From NCBI GenBank assembly GCA_015501075.1, contig JADNYJ010000044.1, positions 1-64,000 of the forward strand: a DNA stretch of 64,000 nt, read 5' to 3'. This DNA comes from Gymnopilus junonius. Lineage: Eukaryota > Basidiomycota > Agaricomycetes > Agaricales > Galerinaceae. A program made the position numbers and the translations under genes. This document shows positions 33,224 to 43,395 of this stretch, piece after piece (position 1 is the first letter of the stretch; each line of letters begins with the position of its first letter). Under the pieces are notes generated by a model. It did no database searches and was not told where the DNA came from. It worked only from the letters and a program-made list of their open reading frames with translations.

Positions 33224-34720
33224 CTAGAGTCTTGACTCCTCCGCCTTGTAAGCTTCGGCAACAAAGTTGACACCCTAAAAATTAACGGTCAGCAATCGGT
33301 TGTTACATTAGGAAGTACTAAACTTACGGTTTCTATGTTCTTGGTCAATTCTGGGATGGCAGCCTTGACGAGAGTTTGTTCAGCCTCAGTAATCTTGCCC
33401 AGAGGGTGAACCTTGACAACTCCTTCACGCTAAAATAATATGTCAGGTGCTGCAATTGTTATTGCAAATAAGGGAGACATACCCCGAGCTCAACGTTCGA
33501 GGAGAAGTAGGGGAGTTTTTCACCAAGTTCGCTGGCAAGAGCAGAGCTACCAGTAGCGTCGGCCTCAGCGCTGACGTAACTGGGGCAACGATGCCCTTCT
33601 CGCCGTTGACTGCCCGAATGATCTTGGCTGCGAATTCAGCTCCGGCATAGGCCATAGAAAGAGTGGCTGATCCAGCGCCATCTTTCGCTTTGACAACTTC
33701 ATCACCGCCAAATTGGACACGCTTTACAAGAGCTTCATATTTGTCCTGGGACAAGGACGAAGGAAGAGGGTGCGAGGATTGAGAAAGAAGGGGGACGATC
33801 TAAAAAAATATCGATATGAAGAACATTTATTTGTAAATAAAGAAAGCTCACAGTAACACCGCTGTGTCCACCAACAACGGGGACAGCAACACTTTTGGAT
33901 AGCGATAGGTCGCCCAAAATTTCCGCAACAAAAGTCGATGCACGGACAACATCCAGAGTAGTAACGCCGAAAAGTCTGCGGAGATAAGTTGTTAATTTCT
34001 CACACCAACAGGGCGACATTTAGAATGTACCTCTTGGGATCGAAGACACCGAATTTCTTGAAGACCTCCGCGACAATGGGGACGGTGGAGTTAACAGGGT
34101 TGGAAATGACAAGGACGAAGGCCTTGGGAGCAGTGGTCGCAATGCCAGTAGCCAAGCCTTTTACAATTCCAGCGTTGATCTAGGTTTATTATCAGTAAGT
34201 AATGTTGCCCATTAGAGGATATAATTATACCTTGAACAAGTCATCGCTGAAATGGCGTAGTACGTAGTAACTCAGTTCCCGATCAAGCAATAAGAACAGT
34301 CTGCCTACCGAGTCATCTAGAAAGATTGTGAGTGATTAAAAGACGTAAAACAAGCGGAGAAACATACTCCGGGCTTTCTTGGAACTCCAGCAGGGATGAC
34401 AACAATATCAGCGTTCGTCAAAGCCTTCTTTAAGCCGTCATCAGGGGGAGGTAGCCCTCAACTTTGGCAGGAGTGGAGATATGAGAAAGATCGGCAGCAA
34501 CACCAGGAGTGTTAACGATATCGTAGAGACCAAGCTATACAATATAATTCAATAAAGATCCTGATCGCCGCCTGTATCAACCCACTTCAGTGACAAGAGG
34601 GTTGGCCTTCAGGAGGAGAGACAAAGGTTGGCCAATACCGCCTTTTTAGAATGTCAGACGCTGCTTGATCTACGAAACAATAAGCTCACCAGCAGCACCA
34701 AGGACAACTGCTTTGACCAT
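33224..34720 (-). CDS. Malate dehydrogenase with peroxisomal targeting signal
   Basis: Ten exons on the minus strand: 34720-34690, 34641-34586, 34534-34368, 34316-34309, 34246-34231, 34179-34031, 33975-33852, 33799-33483, 33429-33328, 33274-33224. The start [20 protein letters not shown] holds the NAD-binding GxxGxxG loop; substrate and catalytic regions follow ([33 protein letters not shown]). Exons 4 and 5 are 8 and 16 bases and complete the PGMTRDDLFK loop. There is no mitochondrial presequence, and the protein ends SRL, a PTS1 tripeptide, so a peroxisomal or glyoxysomal enzyme is likely. Two single C deletions in C-runs break the frame: in the run at 34444-34448 (after EGYLP) and at 33582-33585 (after GIVAP). 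One C at each gives 340 residues, a normal length. I read these as assembly errors. Confidence 0.88.
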
Positions 34721-35601
34721 TGTAGCTAGATTTATGTGGATGAGTGGGAGATGAGAAGAGGGGAATGAGATGAACGCGATCGCTAAACACCAGATAATGT
34801 TTCGCCGCAATCACGTGCTCCTAATCGCTTGAGCCGTCGATCCGCTCTCCCCTGGATGACCCGACCAATTGCCGGCCAGGATTATCACAGGTAGGCGGCC
34901 GCCAACAGATTGTGCGCCATAATGAGGACAACTTTGCAAGGGGCGTTAATACGAACCTCACTCGAGAAGGCATAGATGAGAGCTCAAAATTGTCATCATC
35001 ATCAACTTTCAAGTACCGATAACCAGCTCTAAGGTTCATAAGGGTTAAATGTTAGGGGATGGAATTGCCTCCAAACTCGCCCCGAGCCCAATATGCGTTT
35101 AACACATTTCCTTGAGAACGGGAAGACATGAACTGCAGACTATGCAAGGACAGCTGAGAACTGAAGGAAATCCTCAAGACAGCTGACAAGACAAAACACC
35201 TACTTCATTTTATAGCAAGAACAAAGCGACTCAAGAAGACCAACGGTGGTGTAACCCCAACAGACATGAATTAAAGTATTAAAGTGACAAGCATTCTCTA
35301 CAGATAGCTGGCGCCCTCGAGCACTGACCCCAAACACAAAAATCAGGCCCTAAACAGTGGCGCGGCGTCGCTGGGTTCACATGTGGGGAGCGAGCACTGG
35401 GGGTGCGCCTTACTGGATGCAAGGGCTATCTGTGGGCAAGACGGAGTGGAACGGCCAGGGCCAGAGGAGTACTGTACAGAATAATGTAAAGTCAATTATA
35501 GGGCACTGCCCTCGGAGACTATAACATCACACACACAAAAAAAAAAAAATTTCCTTAGGAGCAAGTGAAATCCTATTGGTCTCGACTATCCATGGATGTC
35601 A
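34721..35601. other. Intergenic region, malate dehydrogenase to F-box gene
   Basis: About 880 bases, non-coding as far as I can see. A CACACACA tract followed by a long A-run lies at about 35530-35550. It holds the promoter of the malate dehydrogenase gene and the 3' end of the F-box gene. Confidence 0.5.
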
Positions 35602-37039
35602 CTACTTTCTAAACCTTAGAAGAGGTGAAACAAAAACATCGAATTCCAGAGGGCCAGAGTTTGCCACCAAATTCACCTCTGGAAAAGCCCCTCGGACATA
35701 GGCTGAGGCATCCGCTTGAAATTGCCGCGTATTAAAGGCTTGTCGACATACAAGTTGAAAATAAAACGAAGGGTGAGATGTTTGAGGCAATAGAACCTCG
35801 GATGTGAGAAGAGTTCGTCGAGCAATGCGTACTGATGGCCTTCGAATATGTCGGACACAGTCCGATCCTCATATCCGCTGAAGAGAAATAGGGTCATTTC
35901 GATCTTCTCGAGAGTAGGCGGTGGTCGGCTTAGTAGACAACTTGAAATGGGTAATATGATACTTATCCCAGGATCCTTGTACGATATGCAATTATGTTTA
36001 ACGATTAGAGACTTCAGGCCCGATGGTAGCTGGGCAAAATCTATAGGGTCTGCAACATGTTGGTGAACTATTCGGAGAGTGGAATCAGGCCATTGACCAT
36101 CGAATCGGAAGTCGACATATACTCACAGCTTACATTGACTTCAAGTTGTTCCAGAGATGCGGCACTGTGAGTGAGCAAGGACTCTGCCTTTTCGAAATCA
36201 TTTCGATCTTCAATTTGTAACGTCAGATTCCTGAGTTTTGAGAAGATAACTGAAGGAGGTATAGACCGCCCCGGCGTCATGTCCAAAATTTCTAGCAATG
36301 GAAAAGACTGATCTGTGTCGATTGATTCAAGAAAGACTACTTGATCTTTCTGGAATGGCAAGTCGCTAATCACAGGATCATCGTTGGGTGCAGCGATAAA
36401 AGTTGGTGGATCTGTAAATTCGTATGACTGGGTCCCAAAAAGGCGAATTTGAGAGAGCTTTACGGTCTTAATCGCCGTATTAATTAGAAGAGTCGGGGGC
36501 AAATTAATGAACCGTGATAAGTGCAACGTCGTGAGGAGTGGTTTTCTGCAAAGTCCATGAAATGCTTGCAGAAAGTCCTGATTGAGTGTCGACCAGTCAA
36601 ACGTTGATCGGAGATTTGCAGTCGTCCCAAACGTCAAGGACAGAGAATGAGGGGCTGAACCCGGTTCGCCAGTGTTGAATATTTTCCTAAAGATAATCGC
36701 CATAGTTCCATCGTCTAGCGTTGGGCGCACCATGCTCGCAGTGCCTACCATATGCACTGAAAACGCTCTGATGTAAGACGCAATTCCAGTCATTTCGGAG
36801 TGTGGATCAGTGTTAATGAGCTCGAGGAGACGGTGGATACGCTTCGTCGCCGACTTCGAACGTGAGCCATGTATGTCTACTTCTGCAAATAGATGTTTGT
36901 GGGCGAAGTGTCGGAATGCCCATGAACAAAGCGCAATTGAAGAGAGTGCTTCGTTTCGTGTGACTTTTTCAAGATCCTGCGCGACTTCATACACGATGAC
37001 GTCGATCACTTCCAATGGTAAGGATTGACCCTGATGCAT
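35602..37039 (-). CDS. F-box-type protein of Agaricomycetes
   Basis: Three exons (37039-36127, 36067-35677, 35614-35602) give 438 residues. The N-terminus LPLEVIDVIVYEVAQDL with SSIALCSWAFRHFAHKHLF fits a fungal F-box followed by the usual CSW motif. The rest is irregular leucine-rich sequence (LTTLHLSRFINLPPTLLI, LRNLTLQIEDRNDFEKAE), typical of the large expanded F-box-like family in mushrooms. Such proteins are thought to bring targets to SCF ubiquitin ligases, but the target here is unknown. Exon 3 contributes only five codons or fewer. There are no frame breaks. The copia element inserted about 580 bases upstream of its start codon. Confidence 0.72.
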
Positions 37040-37618
37040 TGATGAATCAATAGGGATGAAAAGGGTCTGAGATAGTACTGACGGGTGGTTGGCAGTGAAC
37101 GTCAGGGCCTGACTTCTGAGGGTGAGAGAATAATCACTACTTCGATTAGTACTTCTCCATCACAACAGTCTGACGTGACTAGTTGACTGACGATATGTAT
37201 CTGTCCGCAGTCTAACCAACTCTACTATCGGGTTAATACAGGAGCATGTAATTTCTGGACAAAAAGTGGTTGTATGTAACTTGCTTGCTTTGCTTGAAAA
37301 CCGATGAATTAAATGGACTTACAACGACTTTTACCATTTACATTCTATCATCTCGCGTTTGAAATTAACTAACTTTGAATGGAATGACATGAGAGCAGTG
37401 TATCGACACCCATTGGTCTTGAATCTGTGGCCATAGCTGTCGAATGTCAATGTAGGTTTTCGAATGCAAAGACAGTACATAGTACAATATTTCGGCCATC
37501 TGCAGATCTTTGACCTTACCTCTGAGGGTGTTCCTATGTAGGTCATCCAGTCAACTTCTTCTCGGACCGATCACAAATTGCTACTTAAGTCTGGAATACC
37601 CTAGGACCCCTGAAAGTA
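37040..37618. other. Promoter-side intergenic region upstream of the F-box gene
   Basis: Presumed promoter of the F-box gene, now bounded by a copia insertion. No coding frame supported. Confidence 0.45.
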
Positions 37619-37623
37619 ATAGA

Positions 37624-37837
37624 TGTTGGGGTGTAGGCGACAACCCGAGTATCCGACATTCAGTCGGAGATTGAATACTTACCTTAGATAGTAGGTATGA
37701 TCGAGATTGTAGTATATAAACAGCCGTCCGAGAAGGACGGAATGCAACTGTTCTTGTACCTGAATCCTTACCTTCCTTAAAGGGAAGTTAAAGGGTTTTA
37801 TTAAACGCTACATACATAGACTACACCGTTGCCAAAG
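37624..37837 (+). repeat. 5' LTR of the copia element
   Basis: 214 bases, starting TGTTGGGGTGTAGGCGAC and ending TTGCCAAAG. A TATATAAA promoter-like box lies near the middle (about 37712). The end is not the usual CA, but it is fixed by the target duplication and by the end of identity with the 3' LTR. Confidence 0.93.
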
Positions 37838-37853
37838 GGTTATGGGCCCCAGG
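37838..37853 (+). promoter_or_regulatory. Primer-binding site complementary to the tRNA-iMet anticodon arm
   Basis: GGTTATGGGCCCCAGG follows the LTR directly. Its core GGTTATGGGCCC is the complement of GGGCCCATAACC, the anticodon stem-loop of eukaryotic initiator tRNA-Met (anticodon CAT inside). Elements such as Drosophila copia and yeast Ty5 use this internal site as a half-tRNA primer instead of the tRNA 3' end. Confidence 0.65.
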
Positions 37854-37950
37854 CTTTAACAACTTCAAGAGCGTTTAAACCCTTGCGAATTCGAAGCGAA
37901 CAGCGACATCAAATCAATCAAGTCTATATTTATCAAGATCAAGATTCGCG

Positions 37951-40900
37951 ATGGCAATTACCAAAGTCGACACACGTGTTGCTCAATCAATCACGAAGCT
38001 TCCAGAATTGCTCGGAGACAGCAACTGGATAGCCTGGAGGACCAGAATGGTTACAGCGCTAAAGGTTTGCTGTGTCCTAGAATATACTAAAGGGACTATT
38101 CCGAAGCCTGGGACAGATGCGTCTACGGAGGATTTAGACGCCTGGCACTTTAATGATTCTTACGCACAATCGCTGATCCAGATGAACATATCTGATAATC
38201 AGCTTATTCACATGCAGAGCGCCCAGACTGCCAAGGAGATGTGGGATAATCTCGCATCAGTCTATGACATCAAGGGCAGTTATGTTGCGATTTCTATTCT
38301 TCGCAATCTATTTAAAACTTCCGCAAATGAAGGTGACGACATCGTCGCAAACCTTAACGCGCTCAAGAAGTTATGGGAGCACTCTAATACTATGGACGAG
38401 AATAGTCGGATCCCCGACAATCAATTTAAAATTATCATAGCATCGTCCCTGCCTCCTTCCTGGGACATGTTTACTGATCCATACATTAGTAAGCAGAAAG
38501 ACCCGGAAGAGAACAAGTCGAAGCTAAAAATAAAGTCACAAGATTTCATCGGTATTCTAATGGAGGAATACCGACGCCGCCAGGAATGCAGTCTAGCCTC
38601 GGATCAAATAAATTATGTCAGTGGTCCAGGCCAAGGCCAGAAGCGCAAACTTGCAAACTGCATTGGTGCGACGGCGCATTCGGGTGCTAACGAAGAGAAA
38701 TGCAAGCACTGCAGTCGTGATAATCACAAGACCGTCGATTGCAAATACCTTGGACAGGAGCGTTGCTCCCTTTGTGGATGGTTCGGCCATGGCGCCGGGA
38801 AATGCCGCCGCAAGGGGAAGCCAGAGGGTAGCTCGGCCAAACAACCACAGAAGAAGCAGAAGGTTGGCCAGACCCATCAGACCACGTGCATGGAGACTCG
38901 GGATCCTCAGGAGGATGAGGCATCCGAGGACGGCACGGTAGCATTCATTAATAATATGGAAGATATTCAAGAAGACAGAACAGTAGCTTATAATTTTAGC
39001 AACTACAATCCCCGTAATTATGCCAGAATAGATGAGCGAGTTATCTATTATGATTGGCTTGCTGACTCGGCAACGACTTCTCATGTCACGAATCAATGTG
39101 ACACATTTATTACATACAAGCCCCTGAAGAACGCAGTAGTTCAAGGCGTAGGAGACTTGACTACGCATGCTGTAGGGAAAGGAACTGTTGAGTTAGAATC
39201 AACAGTCAATGGACATAAATATATTGTGAGGATTGAAGATGTCCTTCACATCCCTAATAACTGCAACAATCTTATCTCACTCGGCAGATGGGATGCCGGC
39301 AGTGGCCGTTATCTTGGTGGGAATGGAGTATTATCCCTGCTTACCAAGGACGGCCGGCTGATTGCAAAAGGAACAAAAATAGATAATCATTTATATCGCA
39401 TGGCGATGCACGTGCGAAAACCCACACAACAGCAAAATAATATACGTGCATCTACAGAACGAGTAAATAATGCTGTAGAGGGCGCAGAGCTGGGAGGTAT
39501 GGCATAGATGTTTTGGCCACATAGGATACAGCGGCTTGCAGCGTATGATGCAAGGTCAGCTGGTTGATGGTTTCCATGTGGAGATAGAATGCCGAAGCCG
39601 GACTGCCAAGCTTGTATGGAATCAAAGCAATTTATAGCTCCGTTTCTGAAGAAGGTGCAGCGGCGTGCAACGAGGCCCGGAGAGTGACCCATATCGATCT
39701 CTGGGGCAAGTGCCAAACAGCATCAATCCATGGCAATCAATATTACATTAGCTTTGTGGATGATCACGCCAGGCACATACATGTGCGCTTTCTAAAATTA
39801 AAGTTGGATGCGGCGCAAAATATTAAAGACTACATTACAAGATTAAGGGTCAAAGGCATGCGACCCCACACTATTCGTATTGACAGCAGGGAGAATTTAT
39901 TAATACAGATCTTAAAGATTGGTGCAGAACTCAAGGAATAGCCTTGAGCAGACAGCACCATATTCCCCCTCGCAGAACGGCATTGTGGAATGTATGAACT
40001 GCACGCTCATGGAATTAGCATGTGCAATGTTGAATGCGCGGCGTGTCCTGGAATTCCTTTGGGAATTAGCTGTGGTGCATGCAGCATACTTATGCAATCG
40101 AACCCATATGAAGGCTCTCCTGAACAAGACTCTGTTCGAGGCGTGGACACAGCAACAGCCAGATGTTTCTCATCTCTGGGAGTTTGGGGTGCCTGTATGG
40201 ATACTCAATCAAGGTTCCCATCAGGAATCTAAATTAAGACCCAAGTCAAAACAGTTTTTGTTCGTCGGATTCGATGATGGGTCAAAATCGGTTTTATATT
40301 ACAGTGCTCAGAGTAGAAGTATATTGAAATCAAGGAACTTCCATTTCCTGATGCTTCCCGACCACCCAGCCCCCACGGAATCGATTGGCATAGAGGTGCC
40401 CGATGTATGGCCTGAGGGGGAGCAGGAGGTGAACATGCCAAAATCGAGCACAGATCTGTCGGCGGAGAATAGGTCACCGGAGATAACCGATGAGCCTAGT
40501 CAGAGGAAATGAAAGAAGCCGGATGATCCGGAAGAAGATTCTGGGAATAGTGAGCCCAGAGTGCTAAGACCGCAGAGCAGAATAGATTATGCAAGATTAC
40601 ACAATCCGTTCCCTGATGAGATGAATGAGGCCATACTCACGTCATCAGATATTGTGAACGTGATCACAGAAGTTCCCCTCGGAGGTGATGAGCCAAAGAC
40701 GATCCATGAGGCAAAGAGGTCCCCAGAGTGGGAACATTGGGAAGCAGCCATAAATGCCGAATTGGATCAATTAAAGAAGATGGGTACTTGGGAACTCACT
40801 GACTGGCTGGCAGATGCAGTCCCAATAGCTAATAAATGGGTACTCACAAAGAAGTATAATAAATTAGGGGAACTAATTAAGTACAAAGCGAGACTAGTGG

Positions 40901-42248
40901 CTAAAGGATGCGCACAGAGACCCGGACAAGACTACAATGACACATTCTCTCCAGTTGTGCGCTTAGAGACGATCCGCGCAATATTAGCACTCGTTCCTGT
41001 AATGAAGTTTAAAATTCAGCAGTTGGATGTAAAGGGTGCTTACCTTAATGGAATACTGAAGGAGCGGGTCATTATGCACCAGCCCGAAGGTTTCGGTGAT
41101 GGCACTGATAGAGTTTGCCGATTGATTAAAACCATTTATGGTTTGAAGCAGTCAGGCTGAGAGTGGAACCGCGAGCTAGATCGCAGATTAAAGAATATAG
41201 GCTTTCAAGCACTATGGAGTGATCCGTGCACCTATGTCAGGGGGAGTGGTCATACTAACGACTTGGAAATTATCACAGTTTGGGTCGATGATCTATTAGT
41301 GTTCACCCTCTCTGATGAGCACATGAAGAAGCTTAAAAGTGAATTGAATTCTATATTGGACCTTACAGATCTTGGGGAACCAACAAAGATAGTTGGTATT
41401 GAGATTACTCAAACCCCAGACTCCATTACCATCTCACAAAGGCAATATATTGAAACTATTCTATGCCGTGAGGGTATGGAGAAGTGTAATCCAGTTTCTA
41501 CACCATTGGATCCAAATATAGCGCTCGAACTGAACCCCGAAGGATCAGACAGAAATAGAAGCAATTCTTATGCATCATTAATCGGTTCCCTTCAATATCT
41601 GGCAACCGCCACAAGGCCCGATATAGCTTATGCCATAAATAGATTGGCTGCCTTTACAGCAAATCTGAGCATGGCTCATTATACGGCGGCTAAGAGGGTC
41701 TCAGATACTTAGCTGGGACCAAGAATTATGGTATCACTTATACAACTAAACCTCATGAATTTCAGAGGAACAATCTAGCCTTTGGGTACTCAGACACCGG
41801 CTTTGCAAATGCTGACAACAGGAAATCTATTTCTGGGTACGTGTTCCTATCTCACGGAGGAGCGATTACATGGGGATCAAAGAAGCAGTCCACGATCGTG
41901 CTTTCCTCCACAGAAGCCGAATATGTGGCATTATCTGAAGTGTCTAGGGAAGCCATGTGGCTCCGCGCTTTATATGAAGAATTAGGCTTTGAGCAGAAAG
42001 AACCAACTCTTGTTCTGGGAGATAATGACGGTTCTATTGCTATGGCTAAAAATCCCCAGTTTCATAAGAGGGGTAAACATATAGATATAAGATGGCATTG
42101 GGTTAGAGAGAGAGTCAAAGAAGAATCAGTGTGTATAAAGGACTGCCGAGATCCTCAACAAATGGCAGATATATTTACTAAGCCTTTACAGAGGCCCAAG
42201 TTCGTTCGGCATGTTGCCGAACTCGGATTATCGGACTCCTCAGCTTGA
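37951..42248 (+). pseudogene. Broken copia gag-pol
   Basis: From ATG 37951 the frame is open to 39507. It covers a copia-type gag, two CX2CX4HX4C zinc knuckles (CKHCSRDNHKTVDC and CSLCGWFGHGAGKC) and the protease site DWLADSATTSH. Frame shifts then follow near 39500, 39590, 39665, 39890 and 39950 in the integrase region (HIDLWG, YSPSQNGIVE still visible). In-frame TGA codons lie at 40510-40512 and 41158-41160, the second inside the canonical LKQSGREWN block at the Arg. Reverse transcriptase is recognisable by YKARLVAKG, QLDVKGAYLNG and VWVDDLLVF. A one-base loss near 41700 precedes RNase H (STEAEYVALSE, KHIDIRWHWVRE). Both stops are explained by CGA to TGA. The copy is dead as read, though some shifts may be sequence errors. 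Confidence 0.9.
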
Positions 42249-42255
42249 GGGGGAG
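42244..42255 (+). promoter_or_regulatory. Polypurine tract of the copia element
   Basis: TTGAGGGGGAG directly before the 3' LTR, the usual plus-strand primer site of Ty1/copia elements. Confidence 0.85.
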
Positions 42256-42469
42256 TGTTGGGGTGTAGGCGACAACCCGAGTATCCAACATTCAGTCGGA
42301 GATTGAATACTTACCTTAGATAGTAGGTATGATCGAGATTGTAGTATATAAACAGCCATCCGAGAAGGACAGAATGCAACTGTTCTTGTACCTGAATCCT
42401 TACCTTCCTTAAAGGGAAGTTAAAGGGTTTTATTAAATGCTACATACGTAGACTACACCGTTGCCAAAG
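42256..42469 (+). repeat. 3' LTR of the copia element
   Basis: 214 bases, the same length as the 5' LTR with no gaps. It differs at five sites, all at CpG dinucleotides: four CpG changed in this copy and one in the 5' copy. Confidence 0.93.
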
Positions 42470-42723
42470 ATAGAGGAGGCCTGAGCCAAAATGGCCAAAT
42501 TTTGGTGATTTTTATCCACACAACTTTGGGCGATTTTTATCCGTTTTTGGCCTCAATCCTCAGCCGGACCCCATTTTTATCCGCACGGTAGATCAGGCAT
42601 TAAAAAAATCTAAATAAAGTAAATTTTTTTCTTCCCCGCTTTGCGGGCCCATTTTTCGAGCTCAAATCTGCTCAAATTGGATCTAGAAAGACTACATTGA
42701 CATATTAACGTGAATAAGATCGA

Positions 42724-43026
42724 TTATCCAACAATATCTTCGTCGTCATCATTGACATCTACGGTCTCCGAATTTGAAGTCTTCTTTCATTGATTAAATA
42801 CTTTGATTGCTTTTCCTATTTCTTCTTGCTTGTTGCGGAGCGCTTTAAAGAAGGTGATGTCTTCAGACGAAACTTCGAGACCTAATTGTCCAGCAATGGG
42901 TGAGGAGTGCAGGGTGCAAAGGAAAAGTGTGGATGGGATGATGTCGAAGCAATACAGCTGAGGGAAGGGGTGGCTTGTGTGTGGTTTGTCATAGAAACGT
43001 GAGCCGAGGACGTCAGAATCAGCCAT
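42724..43026 (-). pseudogene. Short relic frame inside the TTTTTATCC scar
   Basis: ATG at 43026 opens 79 codons (MADSDVLGSRF at the start, KALRNKQEEIGKAIKVFNQ at the end) to TGA 42789-42787. Past that stop the frame continues with a coding-like acidic tail (KKTSNSETVDVNDDDEDIVG) to TAA at 42726-42724. The TGA may be a mutated Arg codon (CGA). It could be the C-terminal part of a decayed transposon protein. Family unknown, low confidence. Confidence 0.25.
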
Positions 43027-43189
43027 TGAAGCAGTAGGATTGGATAGGATGGTATATGCAGATGAGGATCAGACAGGGGGCATAGCAATTTCACGAGGAT
43101 GTGCGATCAGCCAAAATTTCATATTTCGAGTAACCTGTATTCTACTACACTACATAGTGCATGCTTATTGAAAGTAACATGAAGCTACA

Positions 43190-43240
43190 TAGCTTAGTTG
43201 GAAATGCGTTGAGACATCTGGGTTCGAGCGTTCGACTCAT
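43190..43240 (+). repeat. tRNA-like A-box/B-box pair, possible SINE head
   Basis: TAGCTTAGTTGG (43190-43201) fits a Pol III A box. GGTTCGAGCG followed by TTCGACTC (43221-43238) fits a B box, and a T5 run follows at 43251. The spacing is shorter than in a normal tRNA and no acceptor or anticodon stem forms, so this is at best a tRNA-derived relic. Confidence 0.25.
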
Positions 43241-43395
43241 CAGGACTGGCTTTTTATCCGCACCTGACTTAGGCAACCCGAGCCGGAGCCCATTTTTATC
43301 CGCACGACCGGATCATGCATTTTGGGCCAAATTGGCTGATTTTTATCCGCATAGACCTGTGGCTTTGGCCGAAAAATCTTCAATTTTTATCCAAA

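Larger units (their letters stand above)
37619..42474 (+). mobile_element. Complete Ty1/copia LTR retrotransposon with target duplication
   Basis: The element runs from 37624 to 42469 and is flanked by the direct repeat ATAGA (37619-37623 and 42470-42474), the 5-base target duplication expected of copia integrase. It has two 214-base LTRs, a primer-binding site, a gag-pol region in the copia order (gag, protease, integrase, reverse transcriptase, RNase H) and a polypurine tract just before the 3' LTR. The LTRs differ at five positions (2.3 percent), so insertion is fairly recent. The coding region is broken by stops and frameshifts, so the copy cannot move by itself. Confidence 0.95.
42488..43395 (+). 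repeat. Scar rich in the iterated motif TTTTTATCC(GCA)
   Basis: Seven copies of TTTTTATCC occur on the plus strand, near 42509, 42533, 42574, 43250, 43292, 43340 and 43384. Longer units also repeat: CAGCCGGACCCCATTTTTAT (left) against GAGCCGGAGCCCATTTTTAT (right), and GGCCAAATT before a GATTTTTATCC on both sides. The copies form a left and a right block around about 650 bases. This looks like a repeat family or the ends of an element lying directly beside the copia insertion. I do not recognise the family. Confidence 0.55.

Noticed and set aside
31256..34720. Secondary-metabolite gene cluster around the 2-oxoglutarate oxygenase
   Set aside because: Neighbours are importin beta and malate dehydrogenase; there is no synthase, P450 or cluster transporter nearby.
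38593..39168. 191-codon open frame on the minus strand
   Set aside because: It is the antisense of copia gag (zinc knuckles read on the plus strand).
37624..42469. Stops in the copia element as suppressible readthrough codons
   Set aside because: They occur together with several frameshifts and replace conserved Arg codons (CGA), so decay is the better explanation.
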